Shown piece after piece: positions 41,877 to 50,309 of a DNA stretch of 64,000 nt. Location of the stretch: NCBI RefSeq assembly GCF_014805525.1, contig NZ_JACFSZ010000012.1:1-64000 (forward strand). Reading direction: 5' to 3'. The DNA is from Rhabdothermincola sediminis. Its GTDB lineage: Bacteria > Actinomycetota > Acidimicrobiia > Acidimicrobiales > Acidimicrobilacustridaceae. The translations under genes were made by a program, and so were the position numbers. Each line of letters starts with the position of its first letter. Position 1 is the stretch's first letter. The notes under the pieces are model-generated. The model was given only the letters and a program-made list of their open reading frames with translations, was not told the DNA's origin and did no database searches.

Positions 41877-43250
41877 TCAGTCGAAGAGCTTGCCGGGATT
41901 GAGGATGCCGGTGGGGTCGAACGCGGTCTTGATACGCCGCATGAGGTCGATCTTCACCGGGTCCTCCAGCTCGAGGAAGTAGCGCTTCTTCTCGGTGCCG
42001 ATGCCGTGCTCGCCGGAGATGGTGCCGCCCAGCTCGATCCCCACGGCGAACAAGGCGCGCATCAGGCGGTAGCGCACCTCCGGGTCGGGTTGGAACACGG
42101 CCAGATGCACGTTGCCGTCACCGGCGTGACCGCATCCGGCGATCCAAGCCTGGTGCTCGGCCGCGAGCTGGGAGACCCGGGACATGAACCGGGCGATGGC
42201 GGCACGGGGCACCACCAGGTCGACGATGTCGTCGGCGTTGTTCGCCTTGGCGAGCCAGAAGGCCTTCTCCCGGGCTTCGATGAGCTGGGTGGCAGCGTTC
42301 GGGGGAAGCACGTAGACGTCGACCGCGCCGAGCTGCGCGAGCTGCTCGCTGAGTGCGGCGACGTCCTCGTCGAGCCGGTCGGCGTGCGAGCTCTCCATCA
42401 TCACCACCAGGTAGGCGAGGGCGGTGTCCTTGATCTCCTGGGGGATCCCGAGCTCCAGGCCGTAGGTCGAGCAGGTGGCGCTCATCGTGAGCATGTCGAT
42501 GTACTCGAGGATCACCGGGCCGATGCCGCTGTCGACGATGCGGGGGACGGCGGCAGTGACCTCCTCCAGGGTGGTGAACGGTGCCAGGACGGTGGCTCGG
42601 TGCGCCGGCCGCGGATACAGCTTCAGGATGACCTCGGTGACGATCGCCAGGGTGCCTTCGGAGCCGATGATCAGCTGGGTGAGGTCGTAGCCGGTGGTGG
42701 CCTTCACGAACTTGCCGCCGGTACGGATCACCTCACCGGTGGGGAGCACCGCTTCGAGGCCGAGCACGTGATGGCGGGTGACGCCGTAGCGGACCGCTCG
42801 CATGCCACCGGCGTTGGTGGCCACGTTGCCGCCCAGGCTGGCGCTGTACTCGCCCGGGTAGACGGGGTACACCAGACCGTGCTGACGGGTGACCTCGTCG
42901 AGCTGCTCGAGCCGCACCCCCGGCTGGACGACCGCCACGTGGTTCTCGGTGTCGATGTCGATGATCGCGCTCATGCGGTCGAAGGCCAGCAGGATGCCCT
43001 CGGCGCGGGGGATCGCCGCTCCGGACAGCCCGGTGCCGCTGCCGCGGGCGGTGACCGGGATGCGGTGCTCGTTGGCGACCCGGAGTACGGCGGCGACCTC
43101 GTCGGTGGTCTCCGGGAACACCAGCGCCGCGGGGATGGTCGGGGTGCCGCCGAGGGCCTCGTCGTGGGTGAAGTCCTCCTTGATGGCGGTGCCGGTGAGC
43201 ACGTTGGCCGGCCCCACGATGCCGGTGAGCAGTGCCGCGATCTCGGTCAA
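41877..43250 (-). CDS. FAD-linked 2-hydroxyacid dehydrogenase (GlcD/D-lactate type)
   Basis: This 457-residue flavoprotein has the PCMH-type FAD domain (about 35-215): PVTARGSGTGLSGAAIP, GGNVATNAGGMRAVRYG, and GYDLTQLIIGSEGTLAIVTE. The C-terminal oxidase domain has metal/substrate His in GCGHAGDGNVHL and GGTISGEHGIGTEKK, ending AFDPTGILNPGK. It oxidises D-2-hydroxy acids to 2-oxo acids. The downstream ThDP gene could use that product. No separate GlcE/GlcF electron-transfer genes are adjacent. Confidence 0.92.
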   Translation of the reverse strand: MTEIAALLTGIVGPANVLTGTAIKEDFTHDEALGGTPTIPAALVFPETTDEVAAVLRVANEHRIPVTARGSGTGLSGAAIPRAEGILLAFDRMSAIIDIDTENHVAVVQPGVRLEQLDEVTRQHGLVYPVYPGEYSASLGGNVATNAGGMRAVRYGVTRHHVLGLEAVLPTGEVIRTGGKFVKATTGYDLTQLIIGSEGTLAIVTEVILKLYPRPAHRATVLAPFTTLEEVTAAVPRIVDSGIGPVILEYIDMLTMSATCSTYGLELGIPQEIKDTALAYLVVMMESSHADRLDEDVAALSEQLAQLGAVDVYVLPPNAATQLIEAREKAFWLAKANNADDIVDLVVPRAAIARFMSRVSQLAAEHQAWIAGCGHAGDGNVHLAVFQPDPEVRYRLMRALFAVGIELGGTISGEHGIGTEKKRYFLELEDPVKIDLMRRIKTAFDPTGILNPGKLFD

Positions 43251-43362
43251 CTCCGGTGCCCTCCGCTGTCCCGGTCGACGGCTCGTGCCGCCGGCGCCCC
43301 CGGTGCGTGCCTGCTTGTGTAGGTGGCCGCAGCGGGTCGGTCAAGCTCATGGGGATGACGGC

Positions 43363-43842
43363 TCACCACAGGCCGAGCTCGAGTCCCGCCGCGATCGTCT
43401 GGCCGAGCTCCGTCGCCTGCTGCAGGTGCTCGCCCTCCAGGTCCCCGATGACGATCAAGGGTGGCTGGACCTCCTTCCAGCCGAGACCGGTGGTGATGCG
43501 CCGCACGCTCCGGGTCGCTCCACTGCCGTCGTCGTGGCGGCCCTTCACGATCAGCGCGTAGGGGAGACCACGGGTCTCCTCCACCACCGCGTAGTAGCTG
43601 CGGTCGAAGAAGTCCTTGAGCCCGCCGCTCATGTACCCGAAGTTCTCGGGCGTCCCGAGGATCACCGCGTCCGCCCACCGCAGGTCGTCGGGCCCCGCGT
43701 CGAGCGCCGGTCGCCAGCGAACCTCGACCTGTTCGATCTCGTCGGCCCGCGCGCCGGCCACGGCGGCCTCGACCAGTCGCCGGGTGCCCCCGGTCTGCGA
43801 GTGGGAGACGACGAGGAGATGGCTGGTGTCGCTCTCAGCCAT
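43363..43842 (-). CDS. Flavodoxin-fold protein
   Basis: This 159-residue protein has FMN phosphate loop SHSQTGGTRRL (about 13-23) and aromatic FMN loop GTPENFGYMSGGLKDFFDRSYY (about 63-84). That arrangement matches NAD(P)H-dependent FMN reductase/WrbA-like flavodoxins rather than classical electron carriers. The partner is unknown. It overlaps the upstream nuclease gene by 8 bases and lies 112 bases upstream of the FAD-linked oxidase in the same direction. Confidence 0.82.
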   Translation of the reverse strand: MAESDTSHLLVVSHSQTGGTRRLVEAAVAGARADEIEQVEVRWRPALDAGPDDLRWADAVILGTPENFGYMSGGLKDFFDRSYYAVVEETRGLPYALIVKGRHDDGSGATRSVRRITTGLGWKEVQPPLIVIGDLEGEHLQQATELGQTIAAGLELGLW

Positions 43843-44362
43843 CGCGGCCCCCGGCGCACGCCTCCCCCCACAGGCCGCGGCCCGCGGATCGGGCCGATGC
43901 CACCGCCGCCCGGATCTCCTCCACGTAACGCACGTTGGGTGGGATGGTGAGCTGCTCGGCGAAGCCCTGCTCCGCCAGGTCCAGGTTCACGAACAGCCCG
44001 TCGGGCAACCGGCGGACGTAGGCGAGGGTGCGGCCATAGCGGTCGTGCTCCTCCACGTCGAGCTCCAGCCGGACGTTCGTGCCCGGCGGCAGCAGCGAGG
44101 CGGTGTACGCGGCGGCTTCCTTCCCGAGGCACTCCACGGGCCGCCGCGGGTCGACGCTCTCGGGGGTGTCGATGCCGATCAGCCGGACCCGGCGACCGTC
44201 GGTCAGCTTGATCGTGTCACCGTCGACCACCCGCTCGACGGTGGCTGTGCCCCCCGGATCCGGCTCGGCGTCAGACGCCCGCTCGGGCCGGGCGCAGGCG
44301 CCCGCGGCCAGCATCACGAGGACACCGCAGGCGAGGAGGTGCCGGAGCTTCGAGCTGGGCAC
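43835..44362 (-). CDS. Staphylococcal nuclease-like (thermonuclease) lipoprotein
   Basis: This 175-residue exported nuclease has a hydrophobic leader with LAAGAC lipobox-like Cys at about 23. It then has an SNase OB-fold: TVERVVDGDTIKL, RRVRLIGIDTPESVDP (catalytic Arg and Glu; Ca2+ Asp residues), LGKEAAAYTASLLPPG, and DRYGRTLAYV (second catalytic Arg). It would cleave DNA/RNA outside the cell. Divergent, 23 bases from the next flavodoxin gene. Confidence 0.88.
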   Translation of the reverse strand: MPSSKLRHLLACGVLVMLAAGACARPERASDAEPDPGGTATVERVVDGDTIKLTDGRRVRLIGIDTPESVDPRRPVECLGKEAAAYTASLLPPGTNVRLELDVEEHDRYGRTLAYVRRLPDGLFVNLDLAEQGFAEQLTIPPNVRYVEEIRAAVASARSAGRGLWGEACAGGRDG

Positions 44363-44385
44363 GGCCCGAGTGTAGGGTCCGTGGT

Positions 44386-44808
44386 GTGAAGGTCGTGATC
44401 GTCTACGAGAGCCTCACCGGAAACACCAAGCGGGCGGCCGAGTTGATGGGCGGGCTGCTCGCCGAACGGGGAGTGGACACGACCGTGTGCCCGATCACCG
44501 CCATCGACCACCAGGCCCTGGCCCTCGCCGATCTGGTCGTGGTGGGCGGATGGGTCGACGGCCTGTTCTTCGTCGGGCAGCGTCCCGGCCGGGCAGCGCG
44601 CCTCGAGTCTTTCCCGCCTATCGATGGCAAGCGCTGCCTCGTCTACTGCACCTACGCCATCGATCCGGGCAAGACCCTCGAGAAGCTCACCCGCATCATG
44701 GAGAGGCGAGGAGCCGAGGTGCTCGGAGGCATGACGATCAAGCGCAGCCGACTGGAACAGGGCGCCCGCGAGTTCGTCGACCGCCTCCTGCAGGCCGTCC
44801 CCGCCTGA
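44386..44808 (+). CDS. Flavodoxin-domain protein
   Basis: This 140-residue FMN protein starts at GTG 44386. The phosphate loop is YESLTGNTKRAAELM (about 7-21), and VVGGWVDGLFFVGQRPG stands at the aromatic loop. The C-terminal half RCLVYCTYAIDPGKTLEKL and GGMTIKRSRLEQGAREFVD is intact, in contrast to the flavodoxin remnant near 12 kb. An electron carrier or reductase role cannot be chosen from sequence. SDR and cupin genes follow 17 and 25 bases apart. Confidence 0.83.
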   Translation: MKVVIVYESLTGNTKRAAELMGGLLAERGVDTTVCPITAIDHQALALADLVVVGGWVDGLFFVGQRPGRAARLESFPPIDGKRCLVYCTYAIDPGKTLEKLTRIMERRGAEVLGGMTIKRSRLEQGAREFVDRLLQAVPA

Positions 44809-44825
44809 GGGGCGGAGCGGCCGGC

Positions 44826-45623
44826 ATGGAACGGCGATCCCGTGGCCTCGAGGGGAAGGTCGCGGTGGTCACAGGCGGTGGGTCGGGTATCGGGCTCGCC
44901 TCGGCCCGGGCGCTGGCGGTCGAGGGTGCGCGGGTCGTCGTCTCCGACATCGATGAGGAGCGTGGGCGAGCCGCGGTGGACACCCTGGCCGCCGAGGGTG
45001 GGGAGGCGGTGTTCGTCCGCACGGACGTGGCTGACAGTTCGCAGTGCGAGCAACTCGTCGAGGCGGCCGTCGAGCGTTTCGGCCGTCTCGACGTCCTGCA
45101 CAACAACGCTGGGGTGGCCTGGCCGTTCCGTGACGGGTTCACGCCCGAGGTGTCCCCGCAGGTGTGGGATCGGGTCATCGCCGTCAACCTCTCGGGTGTC
45201 TTCTACTGCTGCCATTTCGCCATCCCGGTGATGGCGCGCACCGGTGGTGGCTCGATCATCAACACCGCGTCGTCGATGGCGCACCTGCCTCTCGGCGGTC
45301 TCGATGGGTACGCAGCCTCGAAGGGAGGCGTCGCCCAGCTCACCCGCTCCCTGGCACCCGGCTGCGGGCGGCTGGGCATCCGAGTGAACGCGATCAGCCC
45401 GGGGTACGTCGATACGCCGATGAACGAGATGATCTGGGCGAGCCCGGCGCTCAAGGCCGGCTTCGAGCGTGGTCACGCGACGGGCTTGCAGACCCCGGAG
45501 GAGGTCGCGGACGTGGTGGTCTTCCTGGCGTCCGACGCGTCGCGCAGCCTCACGGGAGCCGTGATCACCTGCGACCGCGGCTGGACGGCCTTCAAGCAGC
45601 CGGAGATCCTGGGCGGCGGATGA
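44826..45623 (+). CDS. Short-chain dehydrogenase/reductase
   Basis: This 265-residue NAD(P)-dependent enzyme has the cofactor loop VTGGGSGIGLASARAL; the first Asp in VVSDIDEERGR favours NAD. The Ser of TASSMAHLPLGG and Tyr-Lys of GYAASKGGV complete the catalytic set. The C-terminal GLQTPEEVADVVVFLASDAS and LTGAVITCDRGWTAFK are standard. It is the middle gene of a flavodoxin-SDR-cupin set. Confidence 0.9.
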   Translation: MERRSRGLEGKVAVVTGGGSGIGLASARALAVEGARVVVSDIDEERGRAAVDTLAAEGGEAVFVRTDVADSSQCEQLVEAAVERFGRLDVLHNNAGVAWPFRDGFTPEVSPQVWDRVIAVNLSGVFYCCHFAIPVMARTGGGSIINTASSMAHLPLGGLDGYAASKGGVAQLTRSLAPGCGRLGIRVNAISPGYVDTPMNEMIWASPALKAGFERGHATGLQTPEEVADVVVFLASDASRSLTGAVITCDRGWTAFKQPEILGGG

Positions 45624-45648
45624 GCGCCCCGGCCGGGGACGTGCAACC

Positions 45649-46122
45649 ATGACGCTCATGACGATGGTTGACATCCCCCGCGCCCTGCACCGGGGCGAAG
45701 ACGAGCTGCCCTTCGTCGACATCGGTGATGGCAGCACGATGCAGCTCCTGCAGGTCGACATCGAGGCCGGCCTGTGGGTCGTTCGGACCCGGTTCAACCC
45801 CGGCTACGAGGTGCAGACCCACAAGCACACCGGCGAGGTCTATGCGTTCACGGTGTCGGGCCGCTGGAAGTACAAGGAGTACCCGGAGGTGAACCGGGCG
45901 GGCTCGTACCTGTTCGAGCCGGCCGGGTCCGTCCACACCCTGACCGTCCCGGAGGACAACACCGAGGTGACCGACGTGTTCTTCGCCATCCGGGGCGCGA
46001 ACCTCAACCTCGACGAGAACGGCAACGTGGTGAGCGTCTGGGACGCGCAGTTCGTCCGAGACGGCTACTTCATGCTCTGCGAGGCTGCGGGCTACGGCCG
46101 ACCGGACGTCATCGGCGCGTAG
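45649..46122 (+). CDS. Cupin-type dioxygenase (2,4'-dihydroxyacetophenone dioxygenase family)
   Basis: This 157-residue single-cupin protein has GYEVQTHKHTGEVYAFTVSG (metal His-X-His and Glu) and SYLFEPAGSVHTLTVP (third His). The pattern resembles bacterial 2,4'-dihydroxyacetophenone dioxygenases, non-haem iron enzymes that cleave a C-C bond between carbonyl and hydroxymethyl carbons. An adjacent SDR may make or use the ketol. Substrate assignment is by family only. Confidence 0.75.
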   Translation: MTLMTMVDIPRALHRGEDELPFVDIGDGSTMQLLQVDIEAGLWVVRTRFNPGYEVQTHKHTGEVYAFTVSGRWKYKEYPEVNRAGSYLFEPAGSVHTLTVPEDNTEVTDVFFAIRGANLNLDENGNVVSVWDAQFVRDGYFMLCEAAGYGRPDVIGA

Positions 46123-46173
46123 GCCACCTGCGATCGTCTGACCCGCCGGGGGTGCTGCCCGGGCCAGCGCGAT

Positions 46174-46830
46174 TCACGCCCCGCAGCGTTCGAGCGCGTC
46201 GCGGTAGAGGGACGCCAGCAGGGCGTTGCCGTCGTCGTTCGGGTGGATGGAATCGCTGGTGAGCGTCCGTCCCGGGTTCGCCTCCTCCCAGGCGGCCACC
46301 GCATCGGACCATTCGATGACGTCGATGCGGGGGTCCTGTGCCGCCAGGTCGCGCAGCGCCTGGTTGAACGCCAGGGCTCGCGGGCCGACCCCGGGCCCAT
46401 GACCTTCGATGCGTTCGTTGACGGTGACCAGGTGGATGCAGCGGACGCCGTCGAGGGTGTCGAGGAGGCCTCGCAGCGTGTCGACGGTGGAGGAGATGTC
46501 CTCGTCACTGTTGGTGACGTCGTTGGTGCCCAGGTTGATCACCACCTGGCGCTGGGGGAGGCGGCCGGCTCGGGCGGCTGCGGGGAGCTGTTGGCCGACC
46601 CGGTAGCCGATCTTGCCGTCGATCGTGAGGGCCCATTGGTCGCCCAGGACCTCCCGGAAGGTGTCGGTGGCGCCCCAGGTGATGGAGTCGCCGATCAACG
46701 CCACGGGGGGCCGCTCGCGCCCGAGAGGCACGGCCAAGGCCATCGCACCGAGCACGAGCGCCACGAGGATGACCCCGACCACGGCCGAGACCGGCGGTCG
46801 GGAGGCGCCTGGTAGCGGGAACGGCCTCAC
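46174..46830 (-). CDS. SGNH/GDSL-type esterase, membrane-anchored
   Basis: This 218-residue protein begins with an N-terminal membrane segment (about 13-35), so the catalytic domain is outside. Block I is VALIGDSITWG (nucleophile Ser about 48), block III is VINLGTNDVTNSD, and block V is SDSIHPNDDGNALL with the catalytic Asp-His. GTG 46830 is the start. Such enzymes deacylate sugars or lipids in the envelope. Confidence 0.85.
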   Translation of the reverse strand: MRPFPLPGASRPPVSAVVGVILVALVLGAMALAVPLGRERPPVALIGDSITWGATDTFREVLGDQWALTIDGKIGYRVGQQLPAAARAGRLPQRQVVINLGTNDVTNSDEDISSTVDTLRGLLDTLDGVRCIHLVTVNERIEGHGPGVGPRALAFNQALRDLAAQDPRIDVIEWSDAVAAWEEANPGRTLTSDSIHPNDDGNALLASLYRDALERCGA

Positions 46831-46879
46831 CGCTCCGACACGATACCGATGAGCTGACCTGGATGTCGCCGCAGCGACC

Positions 46880-47974
46880 TCAGGTCGTCGGCTGGCGGAA
46901 GTGGGGGATCACCCGCTCACCGAGGAGCTCGATCGAGCGCATGACCGACCGGTGCGGGATCGCGTACGGGTTGACCAGGCACAGCAGCAGGTCGCAGCCG
47001 GCAGCCCGGTAGCGCTCGGCCACCTCGAGGCAGCGCTCCGGGTCCCCGACGATGCACGAGCCACTCGACTCCAGGTAGTCGAAGGTCAGCAGCGACAGGT
47101 CGAGGTCCTTGAGGATCTCGGCGTAGTCGTAGGTGCCGAGTGGCTTGCCCTCGAGCCAGGAGGCCACGGTCCCGATGTGCCACAGCGCCGTGCGGACGTA
47201 CCACTCGAACGAGTCCCGGGCTTCCTCGAACGCCTTCTCGGTGGTGTCCGCGCAGTGGACCATGGTGAAGGTGGCGGCGCGGCCGTTGACGGACTTGCCG
47301 ACCGGGCGGGCACGGCCGAGCGCGTCACGGTAGAGGGCGATCCGGTTGGCGAGCTCCTCGGGCGGGACGCCGATGGTGAACGACAGCAGGCCCAGCCCGA
47401 GCTCACCGGCGAGCACGTGGCTCGGCTCGCTGCTCGACGCCGCCCACAGTGGTGGGTGGGGTTGCTGGAGGGGCTTGGGGTGCACCCGGCGAGCGGGCAT
47501 CTGCCAGAACTCGCCGTCCCACTCGAAGGGGTCCTCGGTCCACGCGCCGACGATCATGCGCAGAGCTTCCTCCCACTGGGCGCGGGTCAGGTTCGGATCC
47601 GCGCCGAACCCTTCCAGCTCGGCCCGGGTGGAGGAGCGGCCTGTGCCGAACTCGAGCCTGCCGTCGGTGACGAGGTCGACCACCGCCGCCGCCTCGGCGG
47701 CTCGAATCGGGTGGTTGTAGGGCTTCGGGAGCAGTCTGACCCCGTGACCGATCCGCAGGCGGGAGGTCTTGGCGGCGATCGCGCCGTAGAGGGCGTCAGG
47801 AGCGGAGCAGTGCGAGTACTCGTCGAGGAAGTGGTGCTCCACGGTCCAGAAGGAGGAGAAGCCGGCCTGCTCGCCCCACACGGCCTGCTCGATCGTGTTG
47901 CGGTAAGCATCGTGTTCGCTCGTGGGAGTCCACGGCTTGGGCACCGGGATCTCGTAGAAGAGGGCGAAATCCAT
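46880..47974 (-). CDS. LLM-class flavin-dependent (luciferase-like) monooxygenase
   Basis: This 364-residue TIM-barrel flavoprotein shows the family blocks FALFYEIPVPKPW, QAGFSSFWTVEHHFLDEYSHC, IGHGVRLLPKPYNHPIRAAEAAAVVDLV and GRLEFGTGRSSTRAELEGFG. The C-terminal PERCLEVAERYRAAGCDLLLCLVN ends the barrel. It probably uses FMN or F420. GGAGG lies 6 bases before the ATG. The TetR regulator gene is 14 bases upstream on the same strand, so the two form a unit. Confidence 0.88.
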   Translation of the reverse strand: MDFALFYEIPVPKPWTPTSEHDAYRNTIEQAVWGEQAGFSSFWTVEHHFLDEYSHCSAPDALYGAIAAKTSRLRIGHGVRLLPKPYNHPIRAAEAAAVVDLVTDGRLEFGTGRSSTRAELEGFGADPNLTRAQWEEALRMIVGAWTEDPFEWDGEFWQMPARRVHPKPLQQPHPPLWAASSSEPSHVLAGELGLGLLSFTIGVPPEELANRIALYRDALGRARPVGKSVNGRAATFTMVHCADTTEKAFEEARDSFEWYVRTALWHIGTVASWLEGKPLGTYDYAEILKDLDLSLLTFDYLESSGSCIVGDPERCLEVAERYRAAGCDLLLCLVNPYAIPHRSVMRSIELLGERVIPHFRQPTT

Positions 47975-47988
47975 GGCGAACCTCCGGT

Positions 47989-48570
47989 TCAGCGGCTCAG
48001 GCCGCGCACGATGTGGGACTGGACGAAGCGCCGGACGGCCTCGGGGTCATCGAGGTCGACGGCCACCGAGGGCATGAGGACCAGCGAGAGCAGGAGCCGC
48101 ACGATCCACTCGGCGGCAGCCTGGTGGTCGAGATCATCACGGATCTCCCCTCGGGCCGCCGCCCGGGCGAGGAAGGGTTGCCAGAAGTCCACCCATCGCT
48201 CCACGAGGGAGGAGCTGCGAGCGGTGAGGAGGATGGCGAGGATCGAGTCTTCTTCTCCGAGCGGCAGGGTGAGCTGCTCGTCGTCGACGTGTTCCCGGAT
48301 GAACACTGCGGCCTCAGCGACCTGCGCGGCCAGCGAGCGGCGCCGGGCAACTGCTGGTCGGGACCCGGCGACGAACCGCTCGGCGACTCGCTCGAGCACG
48401 GCGTCGATGAGCGCATCGCGATCGGCGAAGTAGCGGTAGACGGACCCGCGGGAGACGCCGGCCCGCCTCGCCACCTCCCCGACGGACAGATGCCGCAGGC
48501 CGAGGCGTTGCAGGCAGGCCTCCGCGGTGTCGAGGATCCGCTCGTCGGTGGGATGGTCGGAGCGCTGCAC
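47989..48570 (-). CDS. TetR-family regulator A
   Basis: This 193-residue repressor starts at GTG 48570. HTH region is RILDTAEACLQRLGLRHLSVGEVARRAGVSRGSVYRYFADRDALIDAVLER, split over residues 11-61. The C-terminal helices bind an unknown ligand. It is divergent to an SDR by only 28 bases, and upstream of the LLM gene on the same strand, which marks both as likely targets. Confidence 0.88.
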   Translation of the reverse strand: MQRSDHPTDERILDTAEACLQRLGLRHLSVGEVARRAGVSRGSVYRYFADRDALIDAVLERVAERFVAGSRPAVARRRSLAAQVAEAAVFIREHVDDEQLTLPLGEEDSILAILLTARSSSLVERWVDFWQPFLARAAARGEIRDDLDHQAAAEWIVRLLLSLVLMPSVAVDLDDPEAVRRFVQSHIVRGLSR

Positions 48571-48598
48571 AACTGGACATCTGATATACAAGTGTTCA
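48571..48598. promoter_or_regulatory. Divergent promoter region shared by TetR A and SDR genes
   Basis: These 28 bases, the AT-richest patch here, are all that separates two start codons. TATACA (48585-48590) on the plus strand and TATATC on the minus strand overlap as -10 elements. Transcripts would start within a few bases of the start codons, so both mRNAs look leaderless. An imperfect ACTTG/CCAGT dyad may be the operator. Confidence 0.5.
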
Positions 48599-49387
48599 AT
48601 GACCGGTGACAAGGGTCGGTTGGCCGGGAAGGTGGTCCTGGTCACGGGCGCGGCGTCGGGGATCGGCGCGGCGTGCGTCCATCGGTTCCACGGGGAAGGC
48701 GCGATCGTGGCAGGCCTCGACGTGGCGGAGGTCAGCGCATCGCCGGTCGACGTCATGCCGGTCGACGTCCGTGACGAGGAGGCCGTCCAGGACGCGATCG
48801 ACGAGCTCGCCGCTCGTCACGGGAGGCTCGACGGGGTGGTGAACGCGGCCGGTGTGGCCGGTGGTGGCGCGGCTCACACGCTGGATCGCCAGGAGTGGGA
48901 TCGGGTCCTGGATGTGAACCTCACGGGCACCTGGCTGGTGTGCAAGCACGCGATCGCGGCCATGCTCCGCCAGGAGCCCGTCGACGGGGAGCGGGGAGCG
49001 ATCGTCAACCTGGCGAGCGTCGAAGGTCTCGAAGGCACCGCTGGCGGCAGCGCCTACAACGCGTCCAAGGGCGGGGTGGTGATGCTCACCAAGAACCTCG
49101 CCATCGACTACGGCGGCCAGGGGGTACGAGCCAATGCGATCTGCCCCGGCTTCATCGAGACGCCGCTGACCGAGTCCGTCTACTCCTCGGCTGGCATGGA
49201 AGCGGTGCGTGAGCAGGTCCGGCGTGAGCACAAGCTCGGGCGCCTAGGCCGGCCCGAGGAGGTGGCTGCCGTGGCGCTGTTCCTGATCTCCGCGGACGCG
49301 TCGTTCGTGACCGGTCACGCACTGGTGGTGGACGGCGGATACACGGCCGGTCGCGATCACGGCGTCACGGAGCTGCTAGGCCTGTAG
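48599..49387 (+). CDS. Short-chain dehydrogenase/reductase
   Basis: This 262-residue SDR starts at ATG 48599. It has the cofactor loop VTGAASGIGAACVHRF, AGVAGGG, Ser in NLASVEGLEGTAGG, Tyr-Lys of AYNASKGG, and a C-terminus VTGHALVVDGGYTAGR. It is a regulated target of the divergent TetR by position. The next gene begins 3 bases after its stop. Confidence 0.9.
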   Translation: MTGDKGRLAGKVVLVTGAASGIGAACVHRFHGEGAIVAGLDVAEVSASPVDVMPVDVRDEEAVQDAIDELAARHGRLDGVVNAAGVAGGGAAHTLDRQEWDRVLDVNLTGTWLVCKHAIAAMLRQEPVDGERGAIVNLASVEGLEGTAGGSAYNASKGGVVMLTKNLAIDYGGQGVRANAICPGFIETPLTESVYSSAGMEAVREQVRREHKLGRLGRPEEVAAVALFLISADASFVTGHALVVDGGYTAGRDHGVTELLGL

Positions 49388-49390
49388 TCG

Positions 49391-49984
49391 GTGCGCCAGG
49401 AGATCCTCGACACCGCGCTGCGGCTCATGGCGCAACGTGGCTACACGGCGACGTCGATGCGGGCCCTGGCCGAGGCGTGCGGCTGCAACGTGGCCATCCT
49501 CTACCGCCATTTCCCGTCCAAGGAGGCGATTCTCGAAGCGATCGTCGAGCAGCGCCGTGAACGCGTGTTCCAGGGGCGGGCCCCGGTCCGGCGGGGACGA
49601 GACGACGAGGCGACCCTGACCCGGTTGCTGGTCGCCCTCCTCGATCGGGACGTCGAATACGAGTACATCTACCGGATCATGCTGGGTGAGGGCATGCGCT
49701 CGAATCCGGCTGCCGTCAAGGCCCGGGACGAGCTGTGGCGCTCGACCGAGCGGGCTTATCGGCGGTGGATCGTCGAGCTGTTCCCGCAGTTGACGGGCAG
49801 CTCCCGGGTGGGCCCGCTGGCACGGACGCTTCGTACCCTGGTGCAGGGCACCTACGGCGAGTTGGTGATGGTGCCACCCGAGGCTCGAGCACGTGCTCTG
49901 CGGCGCCGGTCCCGCGAGCTGGCCGGGGTGCTCGCGCCTGCGCTGGTGGTTGACCCTAGAGGTAGTACACGACGAGCTCGGTGA
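49391..49984 (+). CDS. TetR-family regulator B
   Basis: This 197-residue repressor starts at GTG. The N-terminal HTH is ILDTALRLMAQRGYTATSMRALAEACGCNVAILYRHFPSKEAILEAI, split across residues 4-50. It is co-transcribed with the SDR just before it. Its 3' end overlaps by 29 bases with the convergent NTF2-like gene. Which operator it uses is unclear; the palindrome at 51.56 kb is a candidate. Confidence 0.87.
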   Translation: MRQEILDTALRLMAQRGYTATSMRALAEACGCNVAILYRHFPSKEAILEAIVEQRRERVFQGRAPVRRGRDDEATLTRLLVALLDRDVEYEYIYRIMLGEGMRSNPAAVKARDELWRSTERAYRRWIVELFPQLTGSSRVGPLARTLRTLVQGTYGELVMVPPEARARALRRRSRELAGVLAPALVVDPRGSTRRAR

Positions 49985-50309
49985 TGGCCCCGTTGCCGTC
50001 CACGGTGAACACGTCCAGCGTGCGGAGGGGCGCGGCGTCGGCGTCGGCGAGCGGGCTGGTGGCGAAGAACTCGAGCATGGCGGTGCGGTCCTCGGCCACC
50101 AGCCGCCCGGGTCGTAGCCTCGCTCGTCCAGCGAAGACGATCTCCTCGTAGAAGCGGCGGATCGACGCGTGACCCTCGTAGCGCCCGGTCGGGTGCAGCA
50201 GGGTGGCGTGCTCGTCGAAGAGCGCGAGGAGGCGCTCGCCGTCGGCGTCGTTCACCGCGTCGACGTAGCGCTGGGCGGCCCGGCGAGCCAGGGCGTCGGG
50301 CCCGCTCAT
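49956..50309 (-). CDS. NTF2-like (SnoaL/ketosteroid-isomerase fold) protein
   Basis: This 117-residue cone-shaped alpha+beta protein has YVDAVNDADGERLLALFDEHATLLHP and HASIRRFYEEIVF, then beta strands ending ITELVVYYL. Members isomerise steroids, hydrate epoxides, or cyclise polyketides. Its ATG overlaps the P450 stop (ATGA), so both are coupled and may act on the same molecule. Confidence 0.83.
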   Translation of the reverse strand: MSGPDALARRAAQRYVDAVNDADGERLLALFDEHATLLHPTGRYEGHASIRRFYEEIVFAGRARLRPGRLVAEDRTAMLEFFATSPLADADAAPLRTLDVFTVDGNGAITELVVYYL

